Shown: piece by piece, positions 61,489 through 64,000 of the stretch
Layout: the number at the start of each line of letters is the position of its first letter
Position numbering within the stretch: position 1 is the first letter of the stretch
NCBI GenBank assembly: GCA_963798015.1
Contig: CAWCSA010000005.1
Coordinates: 558,001 to 622,000, forward strand
Length of the DNA stretch: 64,000 bases
Reading direction: 5' to 3'
From: Roseiarcus sp963798015
GTDB taxonomy: Bacteria; Pseudomonadota; Alphaproteobacteria; Rhizobiales; Beijerinckiaceae
The notes under the pieces: model-generated
Seen by the model: the letters and a program-made list of their open reading frames with translations, nothing else
Database searches by the model: none
Told to the model about the DNA's origin: nothing
Position numbers and translations under genes: made by a program

Positions 61489-61863
61489 CTACGCGCTTTC
61501 GCGCTGAGCCTTGGCCGCCTTAGCCTTGGCTTCCGTCCCCGGCCAACGCTCCTCGATTATCTCGTTGATGATCTGGAGTTGCCCCGCGTCCATCACCTTC
61601 GCCATCATCGCCAGCCGGGAGTATTGCTCGCCAGTCTCCTTGTCCTGGCGTGGCTTGCTGGCCTTCCCTCCGTTGGCTTCGCGGATGGTCGAGGACTTGG
61701 CTCTGCGGTTGGCCTGAGCCTTGGCGTTCTGAGCCTTGCGGGCCTCGGGATCACGTTTGGGCTTGGGCGTTTCGTTGGCTGACGGTTCAGGTTTGTCGTC
61801 AGCCACAGGGTCAGCTTGTGATTGTTCATGGAATAGGGACCCCGCTACGGGGCTGATTTGCAT
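61489..61863 (-). CDS. Lys/Ala-rich island protein, 5' end replaced by IS21
   Basis: The readable frame (124 codons) starts inside the IS21 end (MQISPVAGSL) and becomes native around FHEQSQADPVADDKPEP. It is highly charged (NAKAQANRRAKSSTIREANG, GKASKPRQDKETGEQYSRLA) and ends with a helix (LQIINEIIEERWPGTEAKAK). The true start has been lost to the insertion, so this is the 3' part of a longer gene. The function is unknown; a nucleic-acid-binding or replication role fits its charge. Confidence 0.6.
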   Translation of the reverse strand: MQISPVAGSLFHEQSQADPVADDKPEPSANETPKPKRDPEARKAQNAKAQANRRAKSSTIREANGGKASKPRQDKETGEQYSRLAMMAKVMDAGQLQIINEIIEERWPGTEAKAKAAKAQRESA

Positions 61864-61928
61864 CCAATCGGAACCCTGGCGGCGCCGGGTTCACATTGGC
61901 CTTCCGATGACTGGAGGGCTGGATTGGA

Positions 61929-63425
61929 ATGCTTGTTGTGGAAACGATCGCGAAGATACGTCGGGCTTATTTTTTGCAGGGGAGGGCGATCAAGGAGATT
62001 TGCCGGGACCTGCGCGTTTCCCGGAAAGTGGTTCGGAAAATCATTCGGTCGAACGCGACCGAGTTTCATTACGAGCGCTCACAGCAACCGCTTCCCCGGA
62101 TTGGCCCGTGGCGAGAACCGCTCGAGGCTCTTCTGGATCAGAACGACGCTCGGGCGCCGCGAGAACGCCTGACGCTGATCCGGATCTTTGAAGAGCTTCG
62201 CGCTCTTGGATACGGAGGCAGCTACGCGGCCGTCAGGCGGTATGCGATCGCCTGGCGGGAGAAGCGTGCAAGCACGACAGCAGACGCCTACATCCCGCTG
62301 AGTTTTGCGCCGGGCGAAGCCTACCAGTTCGATTGGAGTCACGAGATCGCCCTGATCGGCGGCGTGACGACGACGTTGAAGGTCGCGCATGTCCGGCTCT
62401 GTCACAGCCGGATGATGTTCGTGCGCGCCTATCCTCGCGAGAGCCAGGAGATGGTGTTCGACGCGCACGAGCGCGCCTTCGCCTTTTTCAGGGGCAACTG
62501 CGCGCGCGGGATTTATGACAACATGAAAACCGCGGTCGACGCGGTGTTCGTCGGCAAGGCGCGGCAATACAATCGCCGCTTCGTTCAGATGTGCTCGCAT
62601 CATCTGGTCGAGCCGGTCGCTTGCACGCCGGCTTCGGGATGGGAGAAGGGTCAGGTCGAAAACCAGGTGGGTCTCGTGCGTGAGCGGTTCTTCACGCCGA
62701 AGCCCCGCTTCAAAAGCTATGACGAACTCAACGGCTGGCTGCTCGACCGATGTCTGGTCTGGGCAAAAGCCCATCCCCATACCGAATGGCCGGATCGGAC
62801 GATCTGGGAAGTGTTCGAGGAGGAGCGACCGAGGCTGATCCCCTATCGCGGCCGGTTCGATGGTTTCCACGCCCTGCCCGCCTCGGTGTCGAAGACCTGC
62901 CTGGTGCGGTTCGACAACAACAAATACTCGGTCAACGCCAGCGCGGTCGGTCGCCCAGTTGAGATTCACGCTTATGCCGACCGGGTCGCCATCCGTCAGG
63001 ACGGGCGGATTGTCGCCGAGCATCAGCGCACCTTCGGCCGCGGCAAAACGATCTACGATCCCTGGCATTACGTGCCGGTCCTGACCCGCAAGCCGGGCGC
63101 GCTCCGCAATGGCGCGCCGTTCAAGGATTGGGTCCTGCCCGGCGCCCTGGAGCGCATTCGGCGCAGGCTGGCGGGCTCCGACGATGGCGATCGGCAGATG
63201 GTCAAGATTCTCGCCGCCGTGCTGACCGATGGCCTTTCGGAAGTCGAGGCGGCCAGCGGCCAGGCGCTCGCCGAGGGCGTCCATTCCGCCGACGTCGTTC
63301 TCAACATTCTGGCCCGGCGGCGCGATCCCGGACCGGTCGCGACCATCATGACCCCGGCAAACCTGCGTCTCGCCCATGTGCCGGTCGCCGATTGCGCCCG
63401 CTACGACGCCCTCAGGAGCGCCTGA
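61929..63425 (+). CDS. istA: IS21 transposase IstA
   Basis: The 498-residue transposase has an N-terminal helix-turn-helix (AIKEICRDLRVSRKVVRKII), and a DDE core with acidic residues in AYQFDWSHEIALIGG, ARGIYDNMKTAVDAVF and WEKGQVENQVGLVRERFF. The C-terminal beta domain (VRFDNNKYSVNASAVGRPVE) is typical. The frame is intact. GGAGG lies about 12 bases before the ATG. Confidence 0.95.
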   Translation: MLVVETIAKIRRAYFLQGRAIKEICRDLRVSRKVVRKIIRSNATEFHYERSQQPLPRIGPWREPLEALLDQNDARAPRERLTLIRIFEELRALGYGGSYAAVRRYAIAWREKRASTTADAYIPLSFAPGEAYQFDWSHEIALIGGVTTTLKVAHVRLCHSRMMFVRAYPRESQEMVFDAHERAFAFFRGNCARGIYDNMKTAVDAVFVGKARQYNRRFVQMCSHHLVEPVACTPASGWEKGQVENQVGLVRERFFTPKPRFKSYDELNGWLLDRCLVWAKAHPHTEWPDRTIWEVFEEERPRLIPYRGRFDGFHALPASVSKTCLVRFDNNKYSVNASAVGRPVEIHAYADRVAIRQDGRIVAEHQRTFGRGKTIYDPWHYVPVLTRKPGALRNGAPFKDWVLPGALERIRRRLAGSDDGDRQMVKILAAVLTDGLSEVEAASGQALAEGVHSADVVLNILARRRDPGPVATIMTPANLRLAHVPVADCARYDALRSA

Positions 63426-63427
63426 CG

Positions 63428-64000
63428 ATGGAAAGAACCGAAGTCCTCGACATGATGGGGACGCTCAAGCTCTACGGCATGAAGGCGGCCTACGACGAGA
63501 CGCTTTCCGTCGCCGTCAAGCGGAGCCATGAACCTCAACAATTCGTCGGCGATCTCTTGAGGGCCGAGATCTCGGAAAAGCAGGCGCGCTCAATCAAGTA
63601 TCAGCTCACCATCGCCAGGCTGCCGCTCGCCAAGGACGTGGACGACTTCACCTTCAAGGACACGCCGATCAACGAGGCGCTCGTCCGCGACCTCGCCTCC
63701 GGCGCTTTCCTCGCCCAGCAGCGCAACGCCGTGCTGATCGGCGGAACGGGAACCGGGAAAAGCCATCTTGCGATCGCCATCGCAAGAAACTGCATCCGAG
63801 CCGGATCGCGGGGGCGGTTCTTCACCACCGTCGATCTCGTCAACCAGCTCGAGGCCGAGACCCGAGCCGGTCGACAGGGCCGCATCGCCGATCACCTCAC
63901 TCGGCTTGACTTCGTCGTCTTCGACGAACTGGGCTATCTCCCCTTCGCCCAGTCGGGCGGACAGTTGCTCTTCCATCTCGTCAGCAGGCTCTATGAGCGA
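63428..64000 (+). CDS. istB: IS21 helper ATPase IstB (runs off the window)
   Basis: IstB is the AAA+ helper of IS21 transposition. The visible 191 codons have the lid helices (VLDMMGTLKLYGMKAAYDET), Walker A GGTGTGKSHLAIAIARN and Walker B LDFVVFDELGYLPF. It begins two bases after the istA stop. The C-terminal third is outside the window. Confidence 0.95.
   Translation, partial: MERTEVLDMMGTLKLYGMKAAYDETLSVAVKRSHEPQQFVGDLLRAEISEKQARSIKYQLTIARLPLAKDVDDFTFKDTPINEALVRDLASGAFLAQQRNAVLIGGTGTGKSHLAIAIARNCIRAGSRGRFFTTVDLVNQLEAETRAGRQGRIADHLTRLDFVVFDELGYLPFAQSGGQLLFHLVSRLYER

Larger units (their letters stand above)
54680..61828. mobile_element. Genomic island/prophage remnant next to tRNA-Gln
   Basis: From the tRNA end to the IS21 element, 7.1 kb is filled by mostly minus-strand genes, many overlapping by one to four bases, most without recognised families and several with Cys pairs. 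A phage/plasmid-type helicase and a possible small terminase point to phage or satellite origin. No integrase, capsid or tail gene is seen, and the right boundary is outside the window. Confidence 0.7.
61829..64000 (+). mobile_element. IS21-family insertion sequence (partial)
   Basis: istA and istB lie in tandem, and the left end is near 61829 (TGGAATAGGGACCCCGCTAC). The element cuts the island gene on the other strand. The right end is beyond the window, so neither target duplication nor completeness can be judged. Confidence 0.85.

Overview
The window looks like a chromosomal segment of a high-GC alphaproteobacterium, most likely of the order Hyphomicrobiales (Rhizobiales). This rests on the gene content: an atpHAGDC operon, a ccmI-ccmE-ccmF-ccmH cytochrome c maturation cluster, a divergent katG/oxyR pair, ftsY followed by a YciB/IspZ gene, a CIRCE-controlled groESL operon and a DUF2126 transglutaminase. 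I cannot name a genus from sequence alone.

Layout. 1-4.5 kb: a GNAT acetyltransferase, a decayed ferric-reductase-like flavocytochrome, a PEP-mutase/isocitrate-lyase family enzyme, a mandelate-racemase-like enolase-superfamily enzyme, and a 3' relic of a second PEP-mutase-family gene. 4.6-16.4 kb: mostly housekeeping (DUF2126 transglutaminase, RluA-type pseudouridine synthase, ftsY, yciB, a ClC channel, a DUF2000 protein, groS/groL behind a CIRCE operator, a small transglutaminase). 16.4-19.1 kb: a decay zone with a truncated lysR and a truncated SDR gene facing away from each other, an IS481-family element inside the SDR gene, and a frameshifted secreted protein. 19.1-23.3 kb: the ccm cluster on the minus strand.

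23.5-34.0 kb is a catabolic locus on the minus strand: an RbsABC-type importer (ATPase, two permeases, binding protein), a HisD-family dehydrogenase, a LacI repressor, an unknown 177-residue protein, a metallo-beta-lactamase-fold hydrolase, a CRYL1-like dehydrogenase and an SDR. The ATPase and binding-protein genes each have a near-identical palindrome about 35 bases before the start codon, which I propose is the operator of the LacI protein. The substrate is unknown, probably a polyol, sugar acid or similar hydroxylated compound. 34.1-44 kb: a 17-kDa-antigen-like lipoprotein, a histidine kinase without an adjacent regulator, ilvD, a two-domain FAD oxidase with an unusual N-terminal region, tRNA-Gly(TCC), a haloacid dehalogenase, a GlcG/HbpS-like protein and lepA. 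44-54.5 kb: katG/oxyR, the ATP synthase F1 operon (atpD carries a one-base insertion), and three small metabolic genes.

54.6-64 kb: tRNA-Gln(TTG) is immediately followed by a foreign island. It holds mostly minus-strand genes with overlapping starts and stops, small Cys-rich proteins, a possible small terminase and a phage/plasmid-type helicase broken by a frameshift at a GATC tandem. An IS21-family istA-istB element, running off the window, truncates its last visible gene. No integrase is visible.

The main novelties are the catabolic locus with its paired operators, a 58-base interspersed repeat present twice in opposite orientation, a palindromic repeat that lengthens CcmH in frame, an IS481 copy whose transposase stop codon is supplied by its CTAG target, and the tRNA-Gln island. 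Several frameshifts, including one in essential atpD, mean that sequencing error has to be considered.
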